A DNA stretch of 64,000 nt from Paenibacillus zeirhizosphaerae (GCF_030705605.1 NZ_JAPCKK010000001.1:62001-126000), one strand, 5' to 3'; numbered from the stretch's first letter, positions 1 to 8,864 are shown. Notes: a model not told the origin generated them from the sequence alone. Numbers and translations: made by a program.

Positions 1-853
1 CGGCAGCCCCACGAATGATGAATCCGTGCAGCAGAAAAACATACAGCGTCCGGCTTCCCATCCGGGACAGCCACCCTGACGTCAAGGGGACGAGGCCGAG
101 AAAGGCGGCCGAGGCCGTAAGCTGCAGCATATAGATGCCGATCCGGTAGAAGCCCGCATACCATTCCCCATGTCCCAGCTCGGTATAGGTCATGCTTCCG
201 TACAACCAGCCTGTCTGCAGATGTGCCGATACCCAGACTGCTCCTGCAAACAGCAGCAGGGACATCGCGATGGCTGCGGATCTGATGCGGGGGGTTAGGA
301 GCAAGGATATTTTTTCATAGGTCATATGATAACCAAGTATAAAAAAAGGAAGAAATATAAAAGTTCTGGATATGCTCAACCACGTCCCCTCAAAAGGGAG
401 GTATCCGGCAAGTCCCCCCAGCGTAATAGAGGCAGTCAACTGTACAGCTGGTGGCAGCCGCCGCATGGCCAGCAGGAGCAGCCTCCAGCAGAAATGACTG
501 GCAAGGAACCACAACAGCAGATAGGGAGCAAAAAAGGAATGATGAAGACCCTGCACATGGAAGAAAGCTTTATCCAGCAGGGAGTAGAGACTCTGAAAAA
601 TAATGTATTGTGCCATGATCTGCAGCAGCACTCTCCCGCCAGCTTCCCCTTTCAGGCTCAGACGTGCGAAATAACCGGTGACCCACACGAATAGAGGCAT
701 ATGAAACATAAAGATCCAGGTGTACCATCGATCAGCCCAAGTGTTGATCCCTATAAGAGGCTCAAGCGCGTTAGCGATAAACACACATACGATCAGTAAA
801 AACCTTAAATTTAGAAAAAATGAATCCTTGCTCTGCGCCGACACTCCGCTCAT
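1..853 (-). CDS. Acyltransferase-3 family integral membrane protein, truncated by window edge
   Basis: The minus strand is open from an ATG at 853 to the window edge, giving 284 codons without the C-terminus. The start follows a GGAGGG ribosome site. The protein is strongly hydrophobic, with many membrane segments, and carries 'FMFHMPLFVWVTGYFA' near residues 50-65. That is the histidine-containing second-helix motif of acyltransferase-3 membrane enzymes (OafA and fucose-4-O-acetylase-like proteins), which acylate cell-surface sugars using cytoplasmic acyl-CoA. The visible end, 'LYVFLLHGFIIRG', matches a late helix of the family, so little is missing. The acceptor sugar cannot be told. It diverges from the HAD-sirtuin pair across a 209-bp region that holds a Fnr/Rex-like dyad. 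Confidence 0.72.
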   Translation of the reverse strand, partial: MSGVSAQSKDSFFLNLRFLLIVCVFIANALEPLIGINTWADRWYTWIFMFHMPLFVWVTGYFARLSLKGEAGGRVLLQIMAQYIIFQSLYSLLDKAFFHVQGLHHSFFAPYLLLWFLASHFCWRLLLLAMRRLPPAVQLTASITLGGLAGYLPFEGTWLSISRTFIFLPFFILGYHMTYEKISLLLTPRIRSAAIAMSLLLFAGAVWVSAHLQTGWLYGSMTYTELGHGEWYAGFYRIGIYMLQLTASAAFLGLVPLTSGWLSRMGSRTLYVFLLHGFIIRGAA

Positions 854-936
854 ATTCTATCCCTCCATACGGACGGTACCTCTGCCGTATTTTCTAAAAA
901 TCTTATATTTAAAACATACGCTATTCCGGCGATATG

Positions 937-958
937 AATTGTGATCAAATTCACAATA
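937..958. promoter_or_regulatory. Fnr- or Rex-like palindromic operator
   Basis: TTGTGATCAAATTCACAA (939-956) is a 6-bp inverted repeat with a 6-bp centre, extended by one pair on each side. It fits the Bacillus Fnr/CRP half-site pattern TGTGA-N6-TCACA exactly. It fits the Gram-positive Rex pattern TTGTGAA-N4-TTCACAA with one mismatch. It lies about 85 bp upstream of the acyltransferase start and 105 bp upstream of the HAD gene start. Which regulator binds, if any, is inference. Confidence 0.4.
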
Positions 959-1062
959 GTAAACGCTCACATTCCCCTGATTTGTGTCGTTTGTTTGAAT
1001 TTGACCGGCTTCTTGCCAGGGTGATACCCTTAATTATAGGAATACCGAAAAGGAGGAAGAGC

Positions 1063-1866
1063 ATGCCTGAATTGCAGATTGGGACACGTGCGGAGCCATG
1101 TGGAGCCATCTTGTTTGATAAAGACGGAACTCTGCTCCATTTCCTGCAGATGTGGGGAGGCTGGTCAAGTTCCGTTCTGAGTATGCTGGAGCAGCATTTG
1201 ACTGTGATGGGTGCCGAATTCATCGGTGGCAAGGAACGTGTCCTGGGCACCACGCTTGACCGGGAAGGGCATGTTATCGGCTATGATGTGCGCGGACCGC
1301 TGGCGATGGGCACGATTGATGAAACGATCGGCCTGCTGGCCTGGCAGCTCTACGCCGCAGGAGTGCCCTGGGATGAGGCGGTGATGCAGGTCAGGCATTT
1401 CAGCCAAACGGCTATGGCCGATCTTCGAAGTAGCCGCCCCGCTCAGGCTTTTCCGGGCCTGTCTGTATTTCTTGAACAATGCCGGGCCGCAGGACTGAAG
1501 CTCGGGGTCGTGACTTCGGACTCCAGGAGGGAAGCGGAGGAGCATTTGCGCTGGCTCGGATTCCGTCACTATTTTGACTCGGTTATCGGTTATGATGACG
1601 TCAGAGAAGGGAAGCCTTCACCGGAAATGGTAATGAAAGCCTGTGCGGAAATGGGCGTAGCCCCTGCCGAAACGGTGGTCATTGGGGACAGCAGTGGGGA
1701 TATGCTGATGGGAAAGCAGGCGGGTGTGAGGCTGAAGCTCGGCTTTGCTCCCGACTCGAAGCTGACGGAGCATCTGGCAGATGCGGATCTTATTTTCCAC
1801 AGCTATGAGCATCTAAAGGTAAGAGACCTTAACGAGTTCAACGTGATGGAGGCGGATAAACGATGA
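1063..1866 (+). CDS. HAD-superfamily phosphatase (subfamily IA)
   Basis: A 267-residue haloacid-dehalogenase-type hydrolase. All four motifs are visible: 'FDKDGT' near residues 19-24 (nucleophile Asp and acid/base Asp), 'VVTSD' (motif II Thr), the Lys of 'EGKPSP' (motif III) and 'IGDSSGDM' (motif IV, Mg ligands). A helical cap lies between motifs I and II, as in phosphoglycolate phosphatase or PpaX relatives. The substrate cannot be assigned. I chose ATG 1063 because AAGGAGGA stands 5-6 bases upstream; the frame is open for 43 more codons but without a ribosome site or family similarity. The stop overlaps the next start as ATGA, so translation of the sirtuin is probably coupled. Confidence 0.85.
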   Translation: MPELQIGTRAEPCGAILFDKDGTLLHFLQMWGGWSSSVLSMLEQHLTVMGAEFIGGKERVLGTTLDREGHVIGYDVRGPLAMGTIDETIGLLAWQLYAAGVPWDEAVMQVRHFSQTAMADLRSSRPAQAFPGLSVFLEQCRAAGLKLGVVTSDSRREAEEHLRWLGFRHYFDSVIGYDDVREGKPSPEMVMKACAEMGVAPAETVVIGDSSGDMLMGKQAGVRLKLGFAPDSKLTEHLADADLIFHSYEHLKVRDLNEFNVMEADKR

Positions 1867-2609
1867 AGCCGGAAGAAAGGCTGGCAGAATGGATCGGCGA
1901 AAGCCGCAATATTGTATTTTTCGGAGGGGCGGGAACGTCGACGGAAAGTGGCATCCCTGATTTCAGGTCTGCGGCGGGTCTGTACCGGCAGGAGGAAGAG
2001 CTGCCTTACCCACCGGAAGTGATGCTGAGCAGAACGTTCTTTATGGAGCATGCAGACGTTTTTTTCGATTTTTACCGCAGCAAAATGCTGCATCCTGCCG
2101 CTGAACCGAATGGCTGTCATAGGCTGCTGGCCGAACTTGAAACGAGTGGCAGACTGAAGGCGGTCGTTACGCAGAACATTGACGGCCTTCATCAGAAAGC
2201 AGGCAGCAGCCGGGTGCTGGAGCTTCACGGTTCGGTGCACCGGAATTACTGTATGAAATGCTCGCGCTTTTATAGTCTGGAACAAATGATGGCGGCGGAG
2301 GACACGGTTCCGCGCTGTAAGGATGATGACGGCATCATCAAGCCGGATGTGGTTTTGTACGAGGAGTCGCTGAATCAGGAAACGCTTTATCGTTCCATTG
2401 AAGCGATCTCGCAGGCGGACCTGTTGATGATCGGAGGAACCTCTCTAACCGTTCATCCGGCGGCGTCACTGATCACGTATTTTCAGGGAGCGAGGACCGT
2501 GCTTCTGAATGCGGATCCAACCCCTTATGATTCAAGGGCGAATCTGCTGATCACCGAGCCAATTGGAGAGGTGATGGAGCGGGTTGGGATGATGTTGTCC
2601 CTAGGCTGA
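1863..2609 (+). CDS. Sir2-family NAD-dependent protein deacylase
   Basis: A 248-residue sirtuin that removes acyl groups from protein lysines using NAD. The motifs 'GAGTSTESGIPDFRS' (about 20-34), 'TQNIDGLH', 'ELHGSVHRN' with the catalytic His, and 'GGTSLTVHPA' are all present. The structural zinc site is odd: the first Cys pair (CMKC) is intact, but the second reads 'PRCKDDDG', so the fourth Cys is replaced by Asp. It overlaps the upstream HAD phosphatase by 4 bp. Length fits bacterial CobB/SrtN-type proteins. The family is sure; substrate range and zinc content are not. Confidence 0.9.
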   Translation: MKPEERLAEWIGESRNIVFFGGAGTSTESGIPDFRSAAGLYRQEEELPYPPEVMLSRTFFMEHADVFFDFYRSKMLHPAAEPNGCHRLLAELETSGRLKAVVTQNIDGLHQKAGSSRVLELHGSVHRNYCMKCSRFYSLEQMMAAEDTVPRCKDDDGIIKPDVVLYEESLNQETLYRSIEAISQADLLMIGGTSLTVHPAASLITYFQGARTVLLNADPTPYDSRANLLITEPIGEVMERVGMMLSLG

Positions 2610-2727
2610 TTTTGGGCTGGATAGTGGCTGTAATCGGTTTCTTGTCAAAGGCAGGCTAAAAGAGCTATGATGATCCTTAGAAGCATTTATCAGTTACCAA
2701 TTTCGGTCAGAGAGGCAGGGGATGGGT

Positions 2728-3744
2728 ATGGTTTACTTGGCTAGCGATGAACGCTATGAAGGCATGAAATACAACCGTACCGGAAAATCCGGGCTGAAGC
2801 TGCCGGCCATTTCGCTGGGATTATGGCATAACTTCGGCGGGATCAATAGCGCTGAGAACGGCCGCAGCATGATTACCCGGGCGTTTGACTTGGGCATTAC
2901 CCACTTTGATCTGGCGAATAACTACGGGCCTCCGGCTGGGTCTGCGGAGCAATTCTTCGGCCAGGTACTCTCCAGCGATTTGAAGCCTTACCGTGATGAG
3001 CTCGTCATCTCCACGAAGGCTGGTTATTATATGTGGCCTGGTCCTTACGGCGAGTGGGGCTCGCGCAAATATTTGATCTCCAGCCTGGATCAGAGCCTGA
3101 AGAGGATGGGGCTGGAGTACGTGGATATTTTCTATTCCCACCGTTTCGATCCAGAGACCCCGCTGGAGGAGACGATGATGGCGCTCGACCAGATCGTTCG
3201 GTCAGGCAAGGCGCTGTATGTAGGCGTGTCGAATTACAATGCCGAACAGACCGCCGAAGCGGCCCGTATTCTGAAGGACTTGGGCACGCCCTTGCTGATC
3301 CATCAGCCGAAGTATTCGCTGCTGGACCGCTGGATTGAACCTGGGCTGCAGGATGTGTTGGATGAGAACGGAATGGGAAGCATCGCCTTTTGCCCGCTTG
3401 CGCAGGGCATGCTGACGAACAAATACTTGAACGGAGTGCCGGAGGATTCCCGCGCGGCTGGCACATCGGTATTTTTAAATGAAGAACATATTACGCCGGA
3501 AGCGATCCGGAAGGTGCGCGCCTTGAATCAGATGGCGGCTGCACGCGGACAGAGCCTGGCCCAGTTCGCGCTGGCCTGGGTGCTGCGGGGCGGACGCGTC
3601 ACCTCGGCCCTGATCGGCGCAAGCCGGGTATCGCAGATTGAAGAGAATGTTGCGACTCTTTCGAACCTGGAATTCTCCCGTGACGAATTGGAGAGAATTG
3701 ATTCCATCCTCCAGCCCGCAGGGGGGCAGGAAGGCAGTAAATAA
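2728..3744 (+). CDS. Aldo/keto reductase, YghZ-like (L-glyceraldehyde-3-phosphate reductase type)
   Basis: A 338-residue NADPH-dependent aldo/keto reductase of the AKR14/YghZ group, which reduces L-glyceraldehyde 3-phosphate and methylglyoxal-like aldehydes. The catalytic tetrad is visible: Asp and Tyr in 'HFDLANNYG', Lys in 'ISTKAGY' and His in 'FYSHRFD'. 'GLWHNFG' and 'YMWPGPYG' are group hallmarks. I start at ATG 2728 (MVYLASDERY) because it aligns with the known N-terminus of E. coli YghZ and sits 6-7 bases after GGCAGGGG; an ATG at 2722 is too close to that site. It is a monocistronic gene facing the AraC-type regulator across a bidirectional terminator. Confidence 0.88.
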   Translation: MVYLASDERYEGMKYNRTGKSGLKLPAISLGLWHNFGGINSAENGRSMITRAFDLGITHFDLANNYGPPAGSAEQFFGQVLSSDLKPYRDELVISTKAGYYMWPGPYGEWGSRKYLISSLDQSLKRMGLEYVDIFYSHRFDPETPLEETMMALDQIVRSGKALYVGVSNYNAEQTAEAARILKDLGTPLLIHQPKYSLLDRWIEPGLQDVLDENGMGSIAFCPLAQGMLTNKYLNGVPEDSRAAGTSVFLNEEHITPEAIRKVRALNQMAAARGQSLAQFALAWVLRGGRVTSALIGASRVSQIEENVATLSNLEFSRDELERIDSILQPAGGQEGSK

Positions 3745-3775
3745 ACTGTATAACAAGGACGGTACCGGAAGCCGT

Positions 3776-3809
3776 TCGAAAAGCAGCCCGCTTATGAGAG
3801 CGGGCTGCT
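3776..3809 (-). terminator. Intrinsic terminator between convergent genes
   Basis: An 11-bp perfect stem, AGCAGCCCGCT with AGCGGGCTGCT (3782-3792 and 3799-3809), has a 6-nt loop. On the minus strand it is followed by TTTT, so it best serves the AraC-type gene, though it may also stop the reductase transcript. Confidence 0.7.
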
Positions 3810-3823
3810 GCCATATTCGCCCT

Positions 3824-4678
3824 TCACTTACCGACCGTTATCCGGTACTCCCTAGGGGATTGCCCGTAGAAGCGGCGGAACTGGCGGGAGAAATAAAGGG
3901 CGTCCGGCAGACCCACGGAGGCGGCAACCTGCTCGATGGACAGCTCCGGTCGTTCACGCAAAAGCTGCCGCGACTTATCGATTCGCAGCTTAAGCAGATA
4001 GGTCACCGGCGACAGGCCGGTTTCCTTCTTGAAAATGCGGGACAAGTAGGCCCGGTTATAGCCGAGGCCGACGGCCATCTGTTCGATGGAAACCGGGTGG
4101 GCATACTGTGTGGACATATACTGGATCATCTGTTTGACCGTGATCCTGACTTGCGAGTCTGGCCCGGGCAGCTTGGCCGCTTCCGTCAGGTGCTCTCCCG
4201 CCTCGGCGAGGATCAGGTATAGATAGCCGATGGAGGCTGGATGGGAGCTCGTTTTCCTGCTGTAAAAAGCCTGTTGCATGGCATGGATCCAATGCGCTAT
4301 CCGGCTGTTCCCGAAAGCCTTGAATATCGGTACATCCGTTACAAATCCGGCTTCGTCAACAAGATTCTCTGCCTCGCTGCCAGTGAAGGCAGACCATCTG
4401 TACCGCCATGGATCATTCGTGTCAGATACATAGCTGACCAATTGGCCTGGGTGGATCAGAAAGCAGTCTCCTGTGCTTAAATGATATGTCCGCTGCTCGG
4501 TCCGGAACTGTCCGTAACCGGATTCCACGTAATGGAGCAGATAATAATCATACAGCTTGGGGCCAAGCGCATGACCCGGCTTTGTTTGGCTCTCTCCGGC
4601 GAACAGCACATGAAGTGAACTGTTCTCGTAATAGACCGGATTAGAGGCTACGGAATAAGTATGGGCCGGTTGATCCAT
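3824..4678 (-). CDS. AraC-family transcriptional regulator with cupin-like sensor domain
   Basis: A 284-residue one-component regulator. Residues 1-130 form an AraC-binding/cupin-like sugar-sensing half ('DYYLLHYVESGYGQF', 'GDCFLIHPGQL'). The last 100 carry two helix-turn-helix motifs ('SIEQMAVGLGYNRAYLSRIFKKETG' region, then 'SIEQVAASVGLPDALYFSRQFRRFYGQSP' region). It diverges from galK with 242 bp between starts, so control of the galactose operon is likely but inferred. Start ATG 4678 is preceded by AAAGGAGAAGACGTT, a good ribosome site. Confidence 0.85.
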   Translation of the reverse strand: MDQPAHTYSVASNPVYYENSSLHVLFAGESQTKPGHALGPKLYDYYLLHYVESGYGQFRTEQRTYHLSTGDCFLIHPGQLVSYVSDTNDPWRYRWSAFTGSEAENLVDEAGFVTDVPIFKAFGNSRIAHWIHAMQQAFYSRKTSSHPASIGYLYLILAEAGEHLTEAAKLPGPDSQVRITVKQMIQYMSTQYAHPVSIEQMAVGLGYNRAYLSRIFKKETGLSPVTYLLKLRIDKSRQLLRERPELSIEQVAASVGLPDALYFSRQFRRFYGQSPREYRITVGK

Positions 4679-4781
4679 AACGTCTTCTCCTTTCCAAGGA
4701 CAGGTGTGGGACTTAGGTTGCGTTCATCTCCATTGTACCGTCCAAGGTCACATTTATCCATATGAATAACACATGACTGCA

Positions 4782-4810
4782 TTACATCGGAAACGTTTTT
4801 CATTTATACT
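4782..4810 (+). promoter_or_regulatory. Candidate gal operon promoter with overlapping cre-like site
   Basis: A TATACT -10 box (4805-4810) has a weak TTACAT -35 box 17 bp upstream (4782-4787). Between them, CGGAAACGTTTTTC (4788-4801) keeps the GAAACGTTTTC core of a CcpA cre box with imperfect flanks. Binding there would repress gal genes during growth on glucose. Only the sequence match supports this. Confidence 0.35.
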
Positions 4811-4920
4811 GGCTACATAAAGCAGAATCATCAAATGCTAATGTACCACGGGCGGTATCCGGGTTATGCCGAAGCCGCGCATGATGCACGATCTGACTAT
4901 TGCAGTGGGGTGGATAATAC

Positions 4921-6099
4921 GTGAACACACATGAGCTGACGGAACAATTTAAACAAAAATACGGGGACGGGTCCCATCCCGTGCGCCTGTTTCAGGCACC
5001 GGGAAGGGTTAACCTGATTGGAGAGCATATCGACTATAATGGTGGATATGTGCTGCCTGCCGCGCTGGAATTCGGAACGACGCTGGTGATTCGGGCAAGA
5101 GAGGATGACGAGCTTCATTTTGCCTCCACCAATTTTGAATATGAGTCGGTGATATCCGTCAAGGATGCTGGCAAACAGAAAACGGGCGAATGGGTTGACT
5201 ACCCAGTCGGGGTAATCGTTGAACTGATAGAAAAGGGCATTGAGCTGTCCAACGGGTATGACATGCTGTTCCACGGGGAGATCCCGAACGGTGCGGGACT
5301 GTCTTCTTCAGCCTCGATTGAAGTGGTTACGGCTTATACGCTGCTTTCCCTGGAGGGACAGGCAACGGACACGGTTGAGATTGCTCTGCTCTCGCAGCGG
5401 GCCGAGAACCGTTATGTCGGTGTGAATTGCGGCATCATGGACCAGTTTGCCGTGGCCAATGGCGCGAAGGATCATGCGATCCTGTTGATGTGCGACACAC
5501 TGGAATATAAGAGAGTACCGTTTAAGACAGGCAGTTATAAATTGATTATTGGCAATACGAACAAACGGCGCGGTCTGGTGGATTCCGCTTATAACGAACG
5601 CCGGACTCAATGTGTGGAGGCGCTGGATATTTTGCGCAAAGAACATCCGTCGCTGAATTATCTGGCACAGCTTAGTGTGGAACAGTTCCAGACGCTGGAG
5701 GATCTGATCGGGGACGAAACGGTCAGAAGACGGGCTCGGCATGTCGTTGAAGAAAATGCCCGTGTGCTTGCCTCGGTTGAAGCGTTGGCCGACAACGATC
5801 TGGTCACATTCGGACAGTTGATGAACGCGTCCCATGATTCTTTGCGGGACCTCTATGAGGTGAGCTGCAAGGAACTGGATGTGATGGTTGAAGAAGCGCG
5901 GCGCATTCCTGGAACGCTCGGTTCACGTATGACGGGCGCGGGTTTTGGCGGCTGTACGGTCTCCCTGGTGCATGAAGGAGATGTGGAAGAGTTCGTGAAG
6001 CGGGTCGGCGAGGCCTACCGGACACGTACTGAACTTGAAGCCAGCTTTTACGTTTGTGGAGTAGGCGACGGAGTTAAAGAACGGAAAGGGGACATGTAA
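4921..6099 (+). CDS. galK: Galactokinase
   Basis: Phosphorylates alpha-D-galactose with ATP to galactose 1-phosphate, the first step of the Leloir pathway in the cytoplasm. The 392-residue GHMP-kinase shows the galactokinase signature 'GRVNLIGEHIDYNGG' (about 23-37), the ATP loop 'PNGAGLSSSAS' and the C-terminal 'MTGAGFGGC'. Start is GTG 4921 after GGGGTGG; no better ATG lies upstream. First gene of galK-galE-galT, with galE beginning 2 bases after its stop. Confidence 0.96.
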   Translation: MNTHELTEQFKQKYGDGSHPVRLFQAPGRVNLIGEHIDYNGGYVLPAALEFGTTLVIRAREDDELHFASTNFEYESVISVKDAGKQKTGEWVDYPVGVIVELIEKGIELSNGYDMLFHGEIPNGAGLSSSASIEVVTAYTLLSLEGQATDTVEIALLSQRAENRYVGVNCGIMDQFAVANGAKDHAILLMCDTLEYKRVPFKTGSYKLIIGNTNKRRGLVDSAYNERRTQCVEALDILRKEHPSLNYLAQLSVEQFQTLEDLIGDETVRRRARHVVEENARVLASVEALADNDLVTFGQLMNASHDSLRDLYEVSCKELDVMVEEARRIPGTLGSRMTGAGFGGCTVSLVHEGDVEEFVKRVGEAYRTRTELEASFYVCGVGDGVKERKGDM

Positions 6100-6101
6100 C
6101 A

Positions 6102-7091
6102 ATGGCGATTTTGGTAACGGGAGGAGCCGGCTATATCGGTTCCCACACAGTAGCGGCTTTGCTGGACAGAGGCGAAGATGTTGTAGTTGTAGACAACCTG
6201 CAGACAGGCCATCGTGGTGCGCTGCTGGGCGGTAAGCTGTATGAAGGCGACCTGCGTGACAAGGAGCTGCTTGCCAAAGTATTCCGCGAAAATGAGATCG
6301 ATGCAGTCATTCACTTTGCTGCAAATTCACTCGTCGGAGAAAGCATGCAGAACCCTGGCAAGTATTACGACAACAATGTATTCGGCACGCTGTGCCTGCT
6401 TGAGGCGATGAAAGAGGCGAATGTTTCCAAAATCGTATTCTCTTCCACAGCGGCGACCTATGGCGAGCCAGAGAAGGTGCCAATCGAAGAAGGAGACCGT
6501 ACGGAGCCTACCAATGTATATGGTGAAACCAAGCTGATGATGGAGCGCATGATGGCCTGGTTTGATAAAGTGCTGGGCATCAGGTACGTATCCCTTCGTT
6601 ACTTCAATGCAGCCGGAGCGCATGAGAGCGGCAAAATCGGCGAGGATCACCGCCCGGAGAGTCACTTGATTCCGCTTGTGCTCCAGGCAGCCCTGAAGCA
6701 GCGTGCTCATATCTCGGTGTTCGGAGAAGACTATGACACTCCTGATGGTACCTGCATACGCGACTATATTCATGTCAGCGACCTGGCAGACGCCCATTTG
6801 CTTGCGGTAGATTACCTGCGTAAGGGTAATAATAGTGATGTTTTCAACCTCGGAATCGGCCAGGGCTTCTCGGTCAAGCAGGTTATTGATACGGCCAAGC
6901 AAGTAACAGGGCTGGATATACCGGTCGTTATGGAAGCACGGCGTGCCGGTGACCCGGCGGTGCTGGTGGCTTCCTCGGACAAAGCCCGCAGCGTGCTGGG
7001 CTGGACTCCAAACCGCACGAAGCTTGAGGACATTATCCGTGGCGCCTGGAACTGGCATCAGTCCCGTCCCAACGGATATGGTGACAACTAG
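6102..7091 (+). CDS. galE: UDP-glucose 4-epimerase
   Basis: A 329-residue extended short-chain dehydrogenase that interconverts UDP-galactose and UDP-glucose with bound NAD. It has the Rossmann motif 'GGAGYIGSHT' at residues 6-15, the catalytic Ser in 'FSSTAATYG', the YxxxK pair in 'YGETK' and the substrate-binding 'RYFNAAGA'. It lies 2 bp after galK; its ribosome site (AAAGGGGA) is inside the galK end, so the two are probably translated together. Confidence 0.95.
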   Translation: MAILVTGGAGYIGSHTVAALLDRGEDVVVVDNLQTGHRGALLGGKLYEGDLRDKELLAKVFRENEIDAVIHFAANSLVGESMQNPGKYYDNNVFGTLCLLEAMKEANVSKIVFSSTAATYGEPEKVPIEEGDRTEPTNVYGETKLMMERMMAWFDKVLGIRYVSLRYFNAAGAHESGKIGEDHRPESHLIPLVLQAALKQRAHISVFGEDYDTPDGTCIRDYIHVSDLADAHLLAVDYLRKGNNSDVFNLGIGQGFSVKQVIDTAKQVTGLDIPVVMEARRAGDPAVLVASSDKARSVLGWTPNRTKLEDIIRGAWNWHQSRPNGYGDN

Positions 7092-7105
7092 GGAGGATCT
7101 ATATC

Positions 7106-8707
7106 ATGACTGACGGATTGAAGAATTCCGTATCTGAAGAGCAATCCAACTTGCGTGAAGCGGCCCTTCAGGCCATTGAGCGTTTGACCGTCTTTGCGGC
7201 AGCCCACAGGTTAATTGAGGAGGCTGATATCGATTACGGTCGTAACCTGCTGCTTGAGCGTTTCGGCTTTGACGAGCCCTATGCCATGGAGACGGACAAT
7301 GCGGTGCTGGACAGTCCGCAGCCGGCGCTGGATGTGTTGATTGATTACGGCTATGAGATCGGACTGATTCCTGAGAACACAGATACGTATCGGGATTTGC
7401 TGGATGCCAAAATTATGGGCTTGCTGATGGCCAGACCGTCAGAAGTGGTGCGGACATTCCGGGAAAAGGCGGCAGAAGAGGGGATTGAAGCGGCGACGGA
7501 CTGGTTCTACCGCCTGTCGATTGACTCCAACTACATTCGGATGGATCGTGTGAACAAAAATGTATACTGGAAGCAGTCTACTCCTTATGGGGACATGGAA
7601 ATTACGATTAATCTGTCCAAGCCGGAGAAGAGTCCTGAGGAAATCGCTATGGCGAAGCTGCTGCCGCCTCCTGTGTATCCTAAGTGCCAATTGTGCAGGG
7701 AGAATGTCGGTTATGCGGGTCGCCTGAACCATCCGGCGCGGCAAAACCTGCGTACTATTCCGCTGGAAATGAACGGAGAGCCTTGGTTTTTCCAATACTC
7801 GCCGTATGTGTACTATAACGAGCACTGCATCATATTCCATCATGATCATGTGCCTATGAAATTAACGCGTGAGACGCTCCGGCGACTGTTGTCGTTCACC
7901 GATTCCTATCCGCATTATTTTATCGGCTCGAATGCGGATCTGCCGATTGTGGGAGGGTCGATACTTACCCATGACCATTTTCAGGGCGGACGGCACACGT
8001 TTGCGATTCAAAGAGCGGACAAAGAGCAGGTGTTCACACATCCTTCCTACCCAACTGTGCAGGCGGCTGTCGTGAAGTGGCCAATGTCGGTAGTGCGCTT
8101 CACCTCTGCTGATGCGGAGCAATTACTGGAAGCTGGGGATGCTTTGTATGAAGCCTGGAAGCAGTACAGCGATCCGTCTGTAGGCGTGCTGTCCTTCACC
8201 GAAGCGGATGGGGAAAAGGTGCGGCATAATACGGTGACCCCGATTGTACGCCGGGGGGTGGACGGACGTTATGAAATGGATCTGGTGCTGCGCAATAATC
8301 GTACCGATGAGCAGCATCCGGAAGGGATTTTTCACCCACATCGGGAGATGCATCATCTGAAGAAAGAAAATATCGGTCTGATCGAGGTTATGGGCCTTGC
8401 GATTCTTCCAGGACGCCTGAAGGAAGAATTGGACGCAATCGCGGATATCCTGTCTGGAGATGCGGCCCTTGCGGATGCAGCGGCACAGGTTGAACATTCT
8501 CTGCACAAGCATGCCGGCTGGATCGATGAACTAGTCGGGAAATATGGGGCTGGTATGGACAAGGAAGCTGCTGTGAGCTTGCTGCAGAACGAGGTCGGAC
8601 AGAAATTCAGCACAATTCTGGAGCACGCCGGTGTATTCAAAAGAGACGACGAAGGGCAGCAGGCGTTTCACCGTTTCCTCTCCAGCCTCGGTTATCTTCC
8701 GGTCTGA
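7106..8707 (+). CDS. galT: UTP-hexose-1-phosphate uridylyltransferase, Firmicute type
   Basis: Transfers UMP between UDP-glucose and galactose 1-phosphate, completing the Leloir pathway. The 533-residue length and motifs such as 'YPKCQLCRENVGYAGR', 'PYVYYNEH', 'GGSILTHDHFQGG' and 'VRHNTVTPI' belong to the long GalT type of Bacillus and Streptococcus, not the 350-residue E. coli type. The His in 'THDHFQGG' belongs to the nucleotidyl-transfer region. It follows galE by 14 bp with GGGAGGA as ribosome site and ends the operon at the terminator near 8734. Confidence 0.94.
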   Translation: MTDGLKNSVSEEQSNLREAALQAIERLTVFAAAHRLIEEADIDYGRNLLLERFGFDEPYAMETDNAVLDSPQPALDVLIDYGYEIGLIPENTDTYRDLLDAKIMGLLMARPSEVVRTFREKAAEEGIEAATDWFYRLSIDSNYIRMDRVNKNVYWKQSTPYGDMEITINLSKPEKSPEEIAMAKLLPPPVYPKCQLCRENVGYAGRLNHPARQNLRTIPLEMNGEPWFFQYSPYVYYNEHCIIFHHDHVPMKLTRETLRRLLSFTDSYPHYFIGSNADLPIVGGSILTHDHFQGGRHTFAIQRADKEQVFTHPSYPTVQAAVVKWPMSVVRFTSADAEQLLEAGDALYEAWKQYSDPSVGVLSFTEADGEKVRHNTVTPIVRRGVDGRYEMDLVLRNNRTDEQHPEGIFHPHREMHHLKKENIGLIEVMGLAILPGRLKEELDAIADILSGDAALADAAAQVEHSLHKHAGWIDELVGKYGAGMDKEAAVSLLQNEVGQKFSTILEHAGVFKRDDEGQQAFHRFLSSLGYLPV

Positions 8708-8733
8708 CATTAAAAAGCATAGTAACCAGAAAA

Positions 8734-8781
8734 GCCGCATTTGGTATGGAGCTGTTCCCATGCCCAATGCGGCCTTCTTTT
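8734..8781 (+). terminator. Intrinsic terminator of galKET
   Basis: GCCGCATT (8734 on) pairs with AATGCGGC (8766-8773) around a loop of about 25 nt, followed by TTCTTTT. It lies 26 bp after the galT stop. Confidence 0.75.
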
Positions 8782-8801
8782 GCTGATACCTTTAACTTTT
8801 G

Positions 8802-8864
8802 CGCTCTTAAATTGACAGCAATCTAAGAGCGTAATTTGTTTATCCTTTCCGATCGGAATATAAT
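8802..8864 (+). promoter_or_regulatory. Promoter of the alcohol dehydrogenase gene with upstream dyad
   Basis: TTGTTT (8836-8841), 17 bp, then TATAAT (8859-8864) forms a good sigma-A promoter 52 bp before the gene. Just upstream is a perfect 8-bp inverted repeat, CGCTCTTA/TAAGAGCG (8802-8809 and 8824-8831), with a second TTGACA inside its loop. The dyad may bind a regulator; none is encoded next to it. Confidence 0.45.

Noticed and set aside
326-944. Two plus-strand open frames of 122 and 74 codons
   Set aside because: They are antisense to the acyltransferase, have low-complexity Gln/Pro-rich sequence and no ribosome sites; the minus-strand reading gives a coherent membrane protein.
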